A DNA stretch of 64,000 nucleotides from Litoribrevibacter euphylliae (GTDB lineage: Bacteria > Pseudomonadota > Gammaproteobacteria > Pseudomonadales > Litoribrevibacteraceae), in contig NZ_JBHRSZ010000006.1 of the NCBI RefSeq assembly GCF_042646085.1, positions 248,001 to 312,000 of the forward strand, in the 5' to 3' direction. The translations under genes and the position numbers were made by a program. The notes under the pieces were generated by a model, which saw nothing but the letters and a program-made list of their open reading frames with translations, searched no databases and was not told where the DNA came from. Position 1 is the stretch's first letter, and every line of letters starts with the position of its first letter. Shown in pieces: positions 43,308-52,019 of the stretch.

Positions 43308-43628
43308 AGGCTAAACCTGAGAGATCCCTTTGGTATTTGTGTGATTCTTTTTCACAAAGGCAATTATGTTAGAGCTATTGTGTTAATCCAATATTGGCCT
43401 TGTTTCGTGTGAACAGAGACTTACTAAGAATAGACTAGTCTACCAAATATTCCTCTAATTTCCTTTTGTTAGGCCGACTCTTGTCAGCTTCTTATGCAGT
43501 TAGTGTTCTACATATATGATATTAAAGAACTTTATAAATTATTTTCAGATGTTTTGCTAGGAATGTGATCCAGTTACAATGTTCACCTGAAAAATAAAGT
43601 GTCCACCTCCAAAAATAACGGTGAAGCA
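43308..43628. other. intergenic region between crp and the OsmC-like gene
   Basis: A 321-base divergent AT-rich spacer. Besides the CRP-like repeat it holds a 12-bp perfect palindrome, TAGACTAGTCTA (43431-43442). No further gene is seen. Confidence 0.5.
43336..43358. promoter_or_regulatory. CRP-like inverted repeat upstream of crp
   Basis: TTTGTG (43336-43341) and CACAAA (43353-43358) are inverted; inside, TGTGA and TCACA half sites are 7 bases apart where the CRP consensus has 6. It lies 29 bases before the crp start and could mediate autoregulation. Confidence 0.35.
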
Positions 43629-44048
43629 ATGAAAGCACGTATTAAATGGGTTGAAAATGTAAGTTTCCTGGGCGAGTCAGGCACTGGTCATACAGTACTG
43701 ATGGATGGGCCTGAAGATCATGGTGGTCGTAACATTGGTATGCGTCCAATGGAAACGTTATTGATTGGTATGGGCGGCTGCGCTTCCTTTGATGTGGTGA
43801 GTATTTTGAAAAAATCTCGCCAGCAAGTGACAGACTGTGTAGCAGAAATTGAAGCTGAGCGTGCCGATGAAGTACCTGCGGTTTTCACTAAGATCCATTT
43901 GCATTTCAAAGTCAGTGGTAACAACTTGAAAGAATCTCAGGTGAAGCGTGCAGTGGAATTATCGGCTGAGAAATATTGCTCTGCGTCGATTATGCTTGGT
44001 AAAGCAGGTGTTGAGATTACACACGGTTATGAAATGATCGAGGGCTGA
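43629..44048 (+). CDS. OsmC/YhfA-like family protein
   Basis: Thiol-peroxidase fold. 139 residues from ATG 43629 (MKARIKWVENVSFLGESGTGH), which matches YhfA-type starts and has GGTGAAG upstream; the frame extends to GTG 43599. The two conserved cysteines are present in GMGGCASFDVV and EKYCSASIML, as in peroxide-reducing members. It abuts the VOC gene (one base between), so the two are co-transcribed. Position next to crp is conserved in Pseudomonas. Confidence 0.92.
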   Translation: MKARIKWVENVSFLGESGTGHTVLMDGPEDHGGRNIGMRPMETLLIGMGGCASFDVVSILKKSRQQVTDCVAEIEAERADEVPAVFTKIHLHFKVSGNNLKESQVKRAVELSAEKYCSASIMLGKAGVEITHGYEMIEG

Positions 44049-44049
44049 T

Positions 44050-44460
44050 ATGGCTATCGAACGTCCAGCTAGACATGCCGGATTACGGCATGTCGCTTTG
44101 TTTGTGAATAACTTTGAAGAATGTCTGACTTTCTATACCGACTTGTTGGGAATGGAGGTCGAATGGCATCCTGATCCTGATAACATCTACCTGTGTTCAG
44201 GCAATGACAATCTTGCCTTGCATCGAGCGACGGAAGCCCCGACTCGTGCTGGCCAACGACTTGACCATATCGGTTTTATTTTAGATGACATGGATGATGT
44301 CGATCGCTGGTATGATTTTCTCACAGAGAATGGCGTTAAGGCACAGAGCAAGCCTCGTACGCATCGTGATGGTGCACGAAGCTTCTACTGTCTTGACCCT
44401 GACGGTGTCACCGTACAGATGATTTATCATCCACCTATTTCTAAAGGGGCTGCGCAATAA
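44050..44460 (+). CDS. VOC (glyoxalase/dioxygenase superfamily) protein
   Basis: 136-residue single-chain VOC protein with two beta-alpha-beta-beta-beta modules: LRHVALFVNNFEECLTFYTDLLGMEVEW and LDHIGFILDDMDDVDRWYDFLTENGV, closing with FYCLDPDGVTVQMIYHPP. Candidate metal ligands are the early His in RHVALF, His in LDHIGF and the Glu/Gln near the end (VQMIYH, with Gln where many have Glu). Reaction unknown. Linked to the OsmC-like gene. Confidence 0.85.
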   Translation: MAIERPARHAGLRHVALFVNNFEECLTFYTDLLGMEVEWHPDPDNIYLCSGNDNLALHRATEAPTRAGQRLDHIGFILDDMDDVDRWYDFLTENGVKAQSKPRTHRDGARSFYCLDPDGVTVQMIYHPPISKGAAQ

Positions 44461-44470
44461 CTGCGTAGCC
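44448..44470 (+). terminator. terminator across the VOC stop codon
   Basis: GGCTGCGCA (44448-44456) pairs with TGCGTAGCC (44462-44470), one G-T pair, followed by TTCTTTCTTT. The TAA lies in the loop. Confidence 0.7.
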
Positions 44471-44636
44471 TTCTTTCTTTAGTCCAATTAATTTTGTCTT
44501 TGGAATCCTTTTTATAGCGACTTTTGGTTGGGCTCAAGAAGCCCTGATAGTCTCTCTCGTAATGCTCTCGCAATTGTTACTCCTCACACTATACTGAAGT
44601 TATCTTCAACCTCTTGAAACAAGTGGCGTAGCAGGC

Positions 44637-46835
44637 ATGGAGTTGCCAAAAACTGAACATATTGATGCCAAGCATGGGCTAAGAAAACAACTGCTCGTAT
44701 TAACAGCGGTACTGGTTCTTGGTGTCTGGGCTATTGTGTCGCATTTACGAAGTTTGCAAGTCGATTTGGTCGAATCAACGACCATTCAAAGTGCCAGTCA
44801 GTACAGTCAGATGTTGACAGTCTTCCGAACTTTGTACACGTCAGAAGTTGTGCAGAAGCTGACTTCTGAAGGCATTCAGGTGACTCATGATTATCATCAA
44901 CAACAAGGTGCTATTCCTTTACCCGCTACTCTGACCATACTCCTTGCGGATCGCATTGGGGATAAAGGCAAGGATCTATCGGCTAAGCTCTACAGTCCTT
45001 ACCCGTTTCCTTCGCGGGAGAGCCGCAGTGGTTTGAAAGATGATTTTGCAAAAGAAGCCTGGGAATATTTTAACTCAGGAAGCCAGGACGCCTATGTCAA
45101 AGTTGAGGACTTTGGCGAGCAAGTCAATGTTCGCTATGCCGTCGCGGATCGAATGCGTGCCTCCTGTGTCAGTTGTCATAATTCTCATCCCCAAACTCCG
45201 AAAGATAATTGGCGTACAGGTGATGTGCGTGGTGTCCTTGAAGTGGTTATGCCGATTGATCAAGGCTTGGCTAAGGTGGATCAAATCTTTATCGAGGTTG
45301 GAAGCCTTTCAGTTCTCTTGTTGGTTCTCACCTTTGGATCCATTGCGCTAATAATCTTCCGTTTGCAAGAGCAAAAAAACCGCATTGAGACAATGAACGA
45401 ACAGCTGGCCAGTGAAGTGACGGAGCGGAAAATCGCGGAAGAAGAAGCGACTGCTGCAAAAGAAGAAGCTGTGGCGGCTAATCAAGCGAAGTCTATCTTC
45501 TTAGCCAACATTACCCATGAAATTCGCACGCCAATGAACGCCATTTTGGGGTACGCGCAGATCCTGCAGCGCGATAGTGAGTTGACTCAGGATCAGCAGA
45601 ATTCGGTGTCTATCATCAATAAGTCGGGTGGACACCTGTTGGGCTTGATCAATGATGTCTTGGAGATATCTCGAATAGAGGCAGGCGAGCATACCTTAAA
45701 AGAGGAATCGTTCGATCTGGTTGAACTGTTGAACGACTTAAGTGAGATGTTCCACCTCAAGGCCAAGCAAAAAGGGCTGCGTTGGCAAGTCGAGAACGAC
45801 TTTCCTTCGCCTAAATTACCTGTCGTGGGAGACGCTGGTAAGCTGCGCCAGATACTTATCAATCTGGTAGGTAATGCGATTAAGTTTACTGACGATGGCT
45901 TTGTGCAGTTATCCGTTACTACGGTTCATGATAATGATTATCAGTTTGAAATCATGGATAGTGGCCCTGGAATCTCTAAAGAGCATCAGCAATCTATCTT
46001 GGAGCCGTTTACACAGGGTGCAAACGTACACGACAAGGGTGGTACAGGGCTGGGCTTGGCGATATCAGTAAAATACTTAAAGATGATGGGCAGTGATTTA
46101 CTGCTGGAATCAGAGTTAGGAGAAGGAACCAGGATTCATTTTTGCCTCAATTTGGTGTTGTCAGGTGATGAAGACCTAGGAGTTGAAATTAACGACCGGG
46201 TTGTCGGGTTAAAAGCTGAATACAAAGTGACGGTATTGGTCATTGATGACATTGAAATCAATCGGCAACTACTTCATCGTATGTTAACGGATATTAGGGT
46301 TGAGGTGGTTTCGGCTGGAGGTGGTGCTGAAGCCTTATCGTTATTGGAAACCAATGATGTTGATCTTATTTTGACGGATTTATTTATGCCCGATATGGAT
46401 GGATTGGCTTTGTTGAAAGAAATAAAACAGCAATCGAAATGGGAGGGCATTCCTTTGATTGCGATCAGCGCATCCAGCCTGCAGACAGAGCGGCAGCACT
46501 ACTTGGATTTAGGCTTTAATGACTATATTTCCAAACCATTTTATTTTGAAAGTGTTTATCAATGCCTTCAAACGCATTTGCACGTTGAGTTTGATTACCA
46601 GAAAACCTCTTCTGGTCAGTCAATTTCGTCATCAAAAACTAAGATGGATGGTCAAATGAAACAAGACCTTCTTAAATACGCCGAGCTCTATCAAGTGTCG
46701 GAAATAGAAGGGGTGATTCAGTCGGCTACCAATGAACATCAGGATTGGGTACGAATCGTGCAGCAATTCATCGCTGATTATGACATGGAGGGGTTGATCC
46801 GCTATGTTCAGGAATTGGAGGTGAGCGATGAGTGA
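44637..46835 (+). CDS. hybrid sensor histidine kinase with periplasmic haem-type (DUF3365/Tll0287-like) domain
   Basis: 732 residues. Membrane helix (about 19-39), periplasmic Tll0287-like/DUF3365 sensor (40-220) containing a c-type haem motif CVSCH (Cys177, Cys180, His181), second helix (223-243), coiled coil, HisKA with His294 (ANITHEIRTPMNAILG), HATPase with LVGNAIKFTDDG, DSGPGIS and GGTGLGLAI, then a receiver with Asp581 (LTDLFMPDMDG) and Lys in ISKPF. A 100-residue tail ends in a helical bundle region that is not a clear Hpt. Likely senses redox or a small gas/ligand through haem; inference. Overlaps the next gene by eight bases. Confidence 0.92.
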   Translation: MELPKTEHIDAKHGLRKQLLVLTAVLVLGVWAIVSHLRSLQVDLVESTTIQSASQYSQMLTVFRTLYTSEVVQKLTSEGIQVTHDYHQQQGAIPLPATLTILLADRIGDKGKDLSAKLYSPYPFPSRESRSGLKDDFAKEAWEYFNSGSQDAYVKVEDFGEQVNVRYAVADRMRASCVSCHNSHPQTPKDNWRTGDVRGVLEVVMPIDQGLAKVDQIFIEVGSLSVLLLVLTFGSIALIIFRLQEQKNRIETMNEQLASEVTERKIAEEEATAAKEEAVAANQAKSIFLANITHEIRTPMNAILGYAQILQRDSELTQDQQNSVSIINKSGGHLLGLINDVLEISRIEAGEHTLKEESFDLVELLNDLSEMFHLKAKQKGLRWQVENDFPSPKLPVVGDAGKLRQILINLVGNAIKFTDDGFVQLSVTTVHDNDYQFEIMDSGPGISKEHQQSILEPFTQGANVHDKGGTGLGLAISVKYLKMMGSDLLLESELGEGTRIHFCLNLVLSGDEDLGVEINDRVVGLKAEYKVTVLVIDDIEINRQLLHRMLTDIRVEVVSAGGGAEALSLLETNDVDLILTDLFMPDMDGLALLKEIKQQSKWEGIPLIAISASSLQTERQHYLDLGFNDYISKPFYFESVYQCLQTHLHVEFDYQKTSSGQSISSSKTKMDGQMKQDLLKYAELYQVSEIEGVIQSATNEHQDWVRIVQQFIADYDMEGLIRYVQELEVSDE

Positions 46836-47979
46836 ATACCAAAGCCAGATTTTGATTGTGGATGATAATCCTACCAATATTGATTTGTTGCGACGCTTCC
46901 TGGACGACGATAAATATAAGATTGCTGCCGTCACTCGAGGTGAAGTGGCGTTAAAGCTGGTTGAAAAGAGTCCACCTGATTTAATTCTACTTGATGTAAT
47001 GATGCCTGGAATGGATGGGTATGAAGTGTGTCGGCAGCTCAAAGAAAATATGCAATTTGAGCACATTCCTGTCATTTTTGTGACCGCGAAAACTGCGGCT
47101 GAAGACATCAAATTCGGTTTTCAATTAGGTGCTGCTGATTACATCGGGAAGCCGGCTCAGCGTGAAGAAGTGCTGTCGCGTGTCGATAATCAATTGAAGT
47201 TATTTCATCAACAGATGATGGAACGTGAGCTGCGACAAAAATCGCTTAAGATGGCGGAACTTGGTGAAATGGTTGCTGGCATTGTACATGAGGTCAATAA
47301 CCCACTGGGTAATTTAAAAACCGCCATTAGCTTTAGTCAACACAACGTGGATGAGATTCAACAGCAGTGGCAAGCTCAAACATTGACTCAAAATGAGTTT
47401 GCCCAGTTTATTGATCAACAAAAAGAAGCCTTAGAAAGCTGCCAAGTGAGCATCGATTTAGCATCCAGTTTAATCCAAAGTTTTAAACAGGTAGCGGTTG
47501 GTCAGTGCAGTAATCAGAAGAGTAAAATCAGTTTATATCACTTCTTGGAACAAGTGATTTTAAGTATGCGAGCGAAGCTCAAAAAGTACCCTCATGTCAT
47601 AGAAAACAAGGTACCTTGGGAAATCGAGCTAGATTCTTACGATGGTGCTTTATCTCAGGTGGTGATTAACCTGATCAATAATTCTTTGTTGCACGGTTTT
47701 GAAGGCATTGATCAAGGCTGTATTGAGATTTCAGCGGAAACTTTTGATGATCACATTAAACTGATATATCGAGATGATGGTGTTGGTATCAGTGAATCGC
47801 TTTTGGTAAAGATATTTGCAGATTTTTATACCACCAAACAAAATCAAGGCGGTTCTGGTTTGGGAATGGGAATTATTAAGTCTTTAGTGGAGGTAGATTT
47901 GCAAGGGCAGCTTGAGTTTACCAGTCAACAAGGCCGAGGTGTTCAGGCTACTATTACATTACCTCTGACGCTGAAGTAA
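46828..47979 (+). CDS. receiver domain-histidine kinase fusion
   Basis: 383 residues, soluble. An N-terminal receiver (1-125) with Asp56 (LLDVMMPGMDGYEV) and KPA switch Lys (YIGKPAQREEV), then a kinase core with His154 in AELGEMVAGIVHEVNNPLGNLKTAIS and an ATPase domain with VVINLINNSLLHGF, DDGVGIS and GGSGLGMGI. The start ATGAGTGA overlaps the stop of the hybrid kinase, so the two are translationally coupled and probably form one phosphorelay, with the first kinase signalling to this receiver. No DNA-binding output is encoded in either. Confidence 0.92.
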   Translation: MSEYQSQILIVDDNPTNIDLLRRFLDDDKYKIAAVTRGEVALKLVEKSPPDLILLDVMMPGMDGYEVCRQLKENMQFEHIPVIFVTAKTAAEDIKFGFQLGAADYIGKPAQREEVLSRVDNQLKLFHQQMMERELRQKSLKMAELGEMVAGIVHEVNNPLGNLKTAISFSQHNVDEIQQQWQAQTLTQNEFAQFIDQQKEALESCQVSIDLASSLIQSFKQVAVGQCSNQKSKISLYHFLEQVILSMRAKLKKYPHVIENKVPWEIELDSYDGALSQVVINLINNSLLHGFEGIDQGCIEISAETFDDHIKLIYRDDGVGISESLLVKIFADFYTTKQNQGGSGLGMGIIKSLVEVDLQGQLEFTSQQGRGVQATITLPLTLK

Positions 47980-48039
47980 CCGCATTCCTTCTTCTTATTC
48001 GTATATCACTTCCGTTAACATCATGTAAGCAATTTGGTA

Positions 48040-48063
48040 ATATAGTTGATATATCAACTATAT
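48040..48063. promoter_or_regulatory. 24-bp perfect palindrome upstream of the DUF4442 gene
   Basis: The half site ATATAGTTGATA (48040-48051) is repeated exactly in inverted order to 48063, ending 14 bases before the ATG. The core GTTGATATATCAAC looks like a MarR-family type operator. A bound protein here would block transcription or translation start. Confidence 0.6.
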
Positions 48064-48077
48064 ATTAAGGTGCACTC

Positions 48078-48536
48078 ATGTTTCAAAAACTCGCAAAGAA
48101 ACCAGCCTGGTTTCGTCGTTTTGTGAATGTATGGCCACCCTTTGTGGGCGCGGGTATCTCGTTAGAAAGCATTGCAGATGACTTTACTGAAGCGACGGTA
48201 GCTATGAGGCTCAAATTTACTAACACCAATTACGTTGGTGTGCATTATGGGGGGTCTTTGTACTCCATGTGCGATCCTTTCTACATGCTGTTACTGATGA
48301 ATCGTATTGGTAAAGGCTATATTGTTTGGGATAAAGCGGCCGAGATTGAGTTTAAAAAGCCAGGTAAAGGTACGGTCAGAGCCCACTTTAAAGTGGACGA
48401 TGCGATGCTGGACGATATTCGCCAGAACACGGCAAATGGTGAAAAGTATTTACCTGTTTACGATGTCGATGTTATCGACGAAGAAGGGGATGTGGTTGCT
48501 ACGGTAAAGAAAACGCTTTACATCAAAAAGAAGTAA
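48078..48536 (+). CDS. DUF4442 hot-dog fold protein
   Basis: 152 residues, soluble, hot-dog fold related to acyl-CoA thioesterases of the PaaI group. The central helix segment TNYVGVHYGGSLYSMCDPFYMLLLMNRIGKGYIVWDKAAEIEFKKPGKGTVRAHF is characteristic of DUF4442. The substrate is unknown. AAGG lies upstream of ATG 48078. It is convergent with the HD-GYP gene (stops abut at 48536/48537) and preceded by a 24-bp palindrome, so tight regulation is likely. Confidence 0.88.
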   Translation: MFQKLAKKPAWFRRFVNVWPPFVGAGISLESIADDFTEATVAMRLKFTNTNYVGVHYGGSLYSMCDPFYMLLLMNRIGKGYIVWDKAAEIEFKKPGKGTVRAHFKVDDAMLDDIRQNTANGEKYLPVYDVDVIDEEGDVVATVKKTLYIKKK

Positions 48537-49820
48537 TTAATTGTTCGGCTGCTTTTTGATGGCTTCCAGATAAAAGCCCATGTTTTCTTGAATGCCAAGA
48601 TACTCATAAACTCTGGCCGGACATTCGTTGGGCTTAAGCACATCCACAACTTCGAGATTATCGTGATCAGCGAGATCGATTAATAAGGCCTGGTTTGGTG
48701 GTATGTCTGGGTTGTACAGCAAAACCTTGGGGTTAAGGATGGTACTTGGATCGACCGAAATAACTAGGGCAATGCTTTCATCACTTAACTGAACCACAGT
48801 GCCAGGAGGGTAAACGCCAAAGGTTTTGATGAAATGCTGGACAAGATCGATGTCCAGTTTTCCTTGATATTTCTTGAAGAGCGTAGCCATAGCGACTTTG
48901 GGAATTACTGCCTCTGCTGGGTCAGGATTATTGCAGAGGTTATCGTATATGTTGGCGATGGCGACGATCCGACATATCCTTGAAATATCGTTGCTTTGTA
49001 ATTGGCTTGGAAAGCCGGAACCGTCGAGGAATTCATGATGATGTTTAATAACATGAAGTACTTCTGGTTCAACGTCAGGGATGCTTTCAGCGATACGTGC
49101 GCCCAAGGTGGTATGTGTTTCTAGTACCTTGAGTTCACTGCTGTTCTTTGGACCTTTCTTTAATAATACGGCCGCGGGAATGGCGACCTTACCAATGTCA
49201 TGCAGTATTGCGCTGAGTCCGAGCAGTTTCAATTGATCCTTTGGTAGATCCAGTGCATTGCCGATGGTCAGTGAAAGCACGGTAACGTTTAGGGAGTGAC
49301 AGTGATGTGAGTGATCGTCGCTGCTTAAGCTGACTAAGTTAATTAATATATCGGTATCGTCAGTAAAGCCTTCCAGCATATCGTCAATAACTTCACCTGC
49401 ATCCTGAATGGCATTGGCAGGCGACTGTTTGAGGTCGTTGGTTAGATTCTTAACACGCTTTTGTTTTTCTCGGTATTGTTGGGCTACTTTTCGGCGGTTG
49501 ATGCGAAAGGAATCCGCTTTTTTTAGAGCTTCTTGCTTCTGTTGCCACAGCTCATCGTTTGATGGTGCCTCTTCTGTGTCTTGTTCAAACTCACTAATTG
49601 AATCTAATGCTTCTGAAGCTTTTAGGCTTTCAGGATCACTTTTGTCAGGAAATAAAACCACTTCTTTAAGGCCAAGCTCCTTAATAGTTTGGATTTCATA
49701 ATGGCTCTTGATGGTTAACTTGCGAAATAGGAATGGATGTTGTGACCAGCCTAACTGAATATCCACATACATTCCCACAGCAAGTTTATCGACACTGATG
49801 AGTGTTTTTTTTGCGGCCAA
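48537..49820 (-). CDS. HD-GYP c-di-GMP phosphodiesterase with DUF3391 domain
   Basis: Hydrolyses c-di-GMP. An N-terminal DUF3391 domain (KTLISVDKLAVGMYVDI ... GLKEVVLFPDKSDP, 6-70) and a charged linker lead into the HD-GYP domain with His207-Asp208 in ILHDIGKVAIP, HTTLGARIAES, HHHEFLDGSGFP (the GYP signature; here Phe270 replaces Tyr). 427 residues. The frame is open to 50003, but that would place the ettA terminator inside the gene; TTG 49820 (MAAKKTLISVDK) has CAGGGA six bases upstream and is preferred. Confidence 0.92.
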   Translation of the reverse strand: MAAKKTLISVDKLAVGMYVDIQLGWSQHPFLFRKLTIKSHYEIQTIKELGLKEVVLFPDKSDPESLKASEALDSISEFEQDTEEAPSNDELWQQKQEALKKADSFRINRRKVAQQYREKQKRVKNLTNDLKQSPANAIQDAGEVIDDMLEGFTDDTDILINLVSLSSDDHSHHCHSLNVTVLSLTIGNALDLPKDQLKLLGLSAILHDIGKVAIPAAVLLKKGPKNSSELKVLETHTTLGARIAESIPDVEPEVLHVIKHHHEFLDGSGFPSQLQSNDISRICRIVAIANIYDNLCNNPDPAEAVIPKVAMATLFKKYQGKLDIDLVQHFIKTFGVYPPGTVVQLSDESIALVISVDPSTILNPKVLLYNPDIPPNQALLIDLADHDNLEVVDVLKPNECPARVYEYLGIQENMGFYLEAIKKQPNN

Positions 49821-49976
49821 AGTACATCCCTGCTTTATTGTGGTTGAGAAATAAACGACTTGAGATACAAAGGGTTGTGCTATTAAGGAGTATAGACAGC
49901 TTGTGTTAAGAAGGGAGTTACAGAGTGTAAGTATTAGGGGGTTCTTACATTGAAAAGCGAAAATGATTATGTATGT

Positions 49977-50012
49977 AAAAAAGGGCTTCAGCAGTAATTG
50001 CATGAAGCCCTT
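49977..50012 (-). terminator. ettA terminator
   Basis: On the minus strand AAGGGCTTCA (50012-50003) pairs with TGAAGCCCTT (49990-49981), followed by a T-run (49982-49977). Confidence 0.88.
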
Positions 50013-50031
50013 GTATTGCTATGACTTAAGA

Positions 50032-51696
50032 TTAGGCCAGCTTTTTATGGCGCACACGCTTAGGCTGTGCCGCAGCTTCACCGACGCGTTCTTTCAAGTC
50101 TTTTTCATATTCGGTGTAGTTGCCTTCGAAGAAGGTCACTTTGGATTCATCTTCGTAAGCAAGAATATGAGTCGCGATACGATCAAGGAACCAACGATCG
50201 TGCGAAATCACAATGGCACAACCAGGGAAGTCTAGTAAGGCCTCTTCCAGTGCTCGCAACGTCTCAACGTCGAGGTCGTTGGATGGTTCATCCAGAAGCA
50301 ATACATTAGCGCCTTGCTTCAATGTATTCGCAAGATGCAAACGACCACGTTCACCACCAGACAGTTCACCAACGCGCTTCTGTTGATCAGATCCTTTGAA
50401 GTTAAAGCGACCGACATAAGAGCGGGATTGAACTTCGTAACCGTTGATGTTGATGATGTCAGAACCGCCAGAAAGTTCTTCCCAAACGGTTTTGGAATCG
50501 TCCAGGTTGGCACGGCTTTGATCAACAAATGCCATTTTCACGGTTTCACCCACTTCTATTTCACCGCTATCTGGCTGCTCAGAGCCCGTGATCATGCGGA
50601 ACAGTGTGGATTTACCGGCACCGTTACCACCGATCACACCGACAATGGCGCCTTTGGGAATGCTGAAGGACAAGTCGTCAATCAAAATACGGTCGCCAAA
50701 GCCCTTGGTGACGTTTTTGAAATCCAGTACTTTGTCACCCAGGCGAGGCCCTGGTGGAATGTAGATTTCGTTGGTTTCACTGCGCTTCTGGAATTCTTGA
50801 GAATTCATTTCTTCAAAGCGAGCCATACGCGCCTTACTTTTAGACTGGCGGCCTTTTGCGTTCGAACGAACCCATTCCAATTCGTGCTTGATGGCTTTTT
50901 CACGAGCAGCTTGTTGTTTCTCTTCAGCCGCTAAACGCTCTTCTTTATTTTCCAGCCACGCAGAATAGTTACCTTCAAATGGAATACCGCGGCCACGATC
51001 TAATTCCAGAATCCAGCCTGCGGCGTTGTCCAGGAAGTAACGGTCGTGGGTAATGGCTACCACGGTGCCAGGGAATTCACACAAGAAATGCTCAAGCCAA
51101 CCAACGGATTCTGCATCCAAGTGGTTGGTCGGTTCGTCGAGCAATAACATGTCTGGGCTTGATAGCAATAGGCGGCATAGCGCGACACGACGTTTTTCAC
51201 CACCAGATAGATTCTTAACTTCAGCATCCCATTCCGGAAGACGAAGAGCATCAGCCGCCACTTCCAGTTTACGTTCCAGGTTGTGGGCATCAGACGCTTG
51301 AATGATGTTTTCCAGTTTGGCTTGCTCTGCTGCTAACGCATCAAAGTCTGCATCCGGGTCTGCATACGCGGCGTAGACTTCATCCAAACGTGCTTGCGCG
51401 TCTTTGATGGTGCTTAAGGCTTCTTCAACCACTTCGCGTACAGTCTTGGTTTCATCCAGTTCCGGTTCTTGCGGCAGATAGCCAACATTGATGTCAGGCA
51501 TTGGGCGCGCTTCACCATCGAACTCGGTATCTACACCAGCCATGATACGAAGCAGTGTGGATTTACCCGCACCGTTTAGACCGAGTACACCGATTTTTGC
51601 ACCAGGGAAAAAGGACAGAGAGATATCTTTGAGAATTTCGCGTTTTGGGGGAACGACCTTACTCACACGATTCATCGTATAGACGTATTGCGCCAT
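50032..51696 (-). CDS. ettA: energy-dependent translational throttle protein EttA (ABC-F)
   Basis: ABC-F ATPase that binds the ribosomal E site and gates elongation according to ATP/ADP. 554 residues, the normal length. Two ABC domains: Walker A GLNGAGKST and GGNGAGKST, signatures LSGGEKRR and LSGGERGR, Walker B LLLDEPTNHLD and LLLDEPSNDLD. The linker (about 245-305, SAWLENKEERLAAEEKQ ... KARMARFEEM) is the P-site tRNA interaction motif. Starts MAQYVYTMNRVSKVVPPKREIL, as in Escherichia coli. Confidence 0.97.
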   Translation of the reverse strand: MAQYVYTMNRVSKVVPPKREILKDISLSFFPGAKIGVLGLNGAGKSTLLRIMAGVDTEFDGEARPMPDINVGYLPQEPELDETKTVREVVEEALSTIKDAQARLDEVYAAYADPDADFDALAAEQAKLENIIQASDAHNLERKLEVAADALRLPEWDAEVKNLSGGEKRRVALCRLLLSSPDMLLLDEPTNHLDAESVGWLEHFLCEFPGTVVAITHDRYFLDNAAGWILELDRGRGIPFEGNYSAWLENKEERLAAEEKQQAAREKAIKHELEWVRSNAKGRQSKSKARMARFEEMNSQEFQKRSETNEIYIPPGPRLGDKVLDFKNVTKGFGDRILIDDLSFSIPKGAIVGVIGGNGAGKSTLFRMITGSEQPDSGEIEVGETVKMAFVDQSRANLDDSKTVWEELSGGSDIININGYEVQSRSYVGRFNFKGSDQQKRVGELSGGERGRLHLANTLKQGANVLLLDEPSNDLDVETLRALEEALLDFPGCAIVISHDRWFLDRIATHILAYEDESKVTFFEGNYTEYEKDLKERVGEAAAQPKRVRHKKLA

Positions 51697-52019
51697 AAAA
51701 TTTAGACCTGACTATGTGAATTCTGAATTTGTATTGTTGAATACAGGATAGATTCGAAATTTGACTTCGTAGATAAATGACGAAATTTTTATCTACAGGT
51801 GGGTAATCATAATTCAACTGATTCGCACTTCAAGTCAAATAGGGCAAAAGAGTGTAGAAACTCTGGTGATATGGCCAAATCTACTATGGATTCCTTTTGG
51901 ATATTGAGTTGGCCTGCGCGGATTGATGCTTTATTATACAGCTCAAAATGCTATTACTTGATAATAAGTGTTAACAATAATTCTAACTCTAAGTTATACG
52001 TATTCTTGTCGAGCAGCTT
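51697..52019. other. intergenic region between ettA and the diguanylate cyclase
   Basis: 323 bases between divergent genes. The only clear structure is a 9-bp inverted repeat GTAGATAAA (51769-51777)/TTTATCTAC (51788-51796) with a 10-base loop, about 75-100 bases upstream of ettA. No convincing ORF or RNA gene. Confidence 0.5.

Noticed and set aside
49821..50003. 61-residue N-terminal extension of the HD-GYP protein
   Set aside because: It would run through the ettA terminator and lacks a good ribosome site; TTG 49820 fits the DUF3391 start.
50314..50934. 206-codon open frame on the plus strand inside ettA
   Set aside because: It lies fully antisense to a well-supported ABC-F gene and has the composition typical of open frames opposite ABC ATPase genes.
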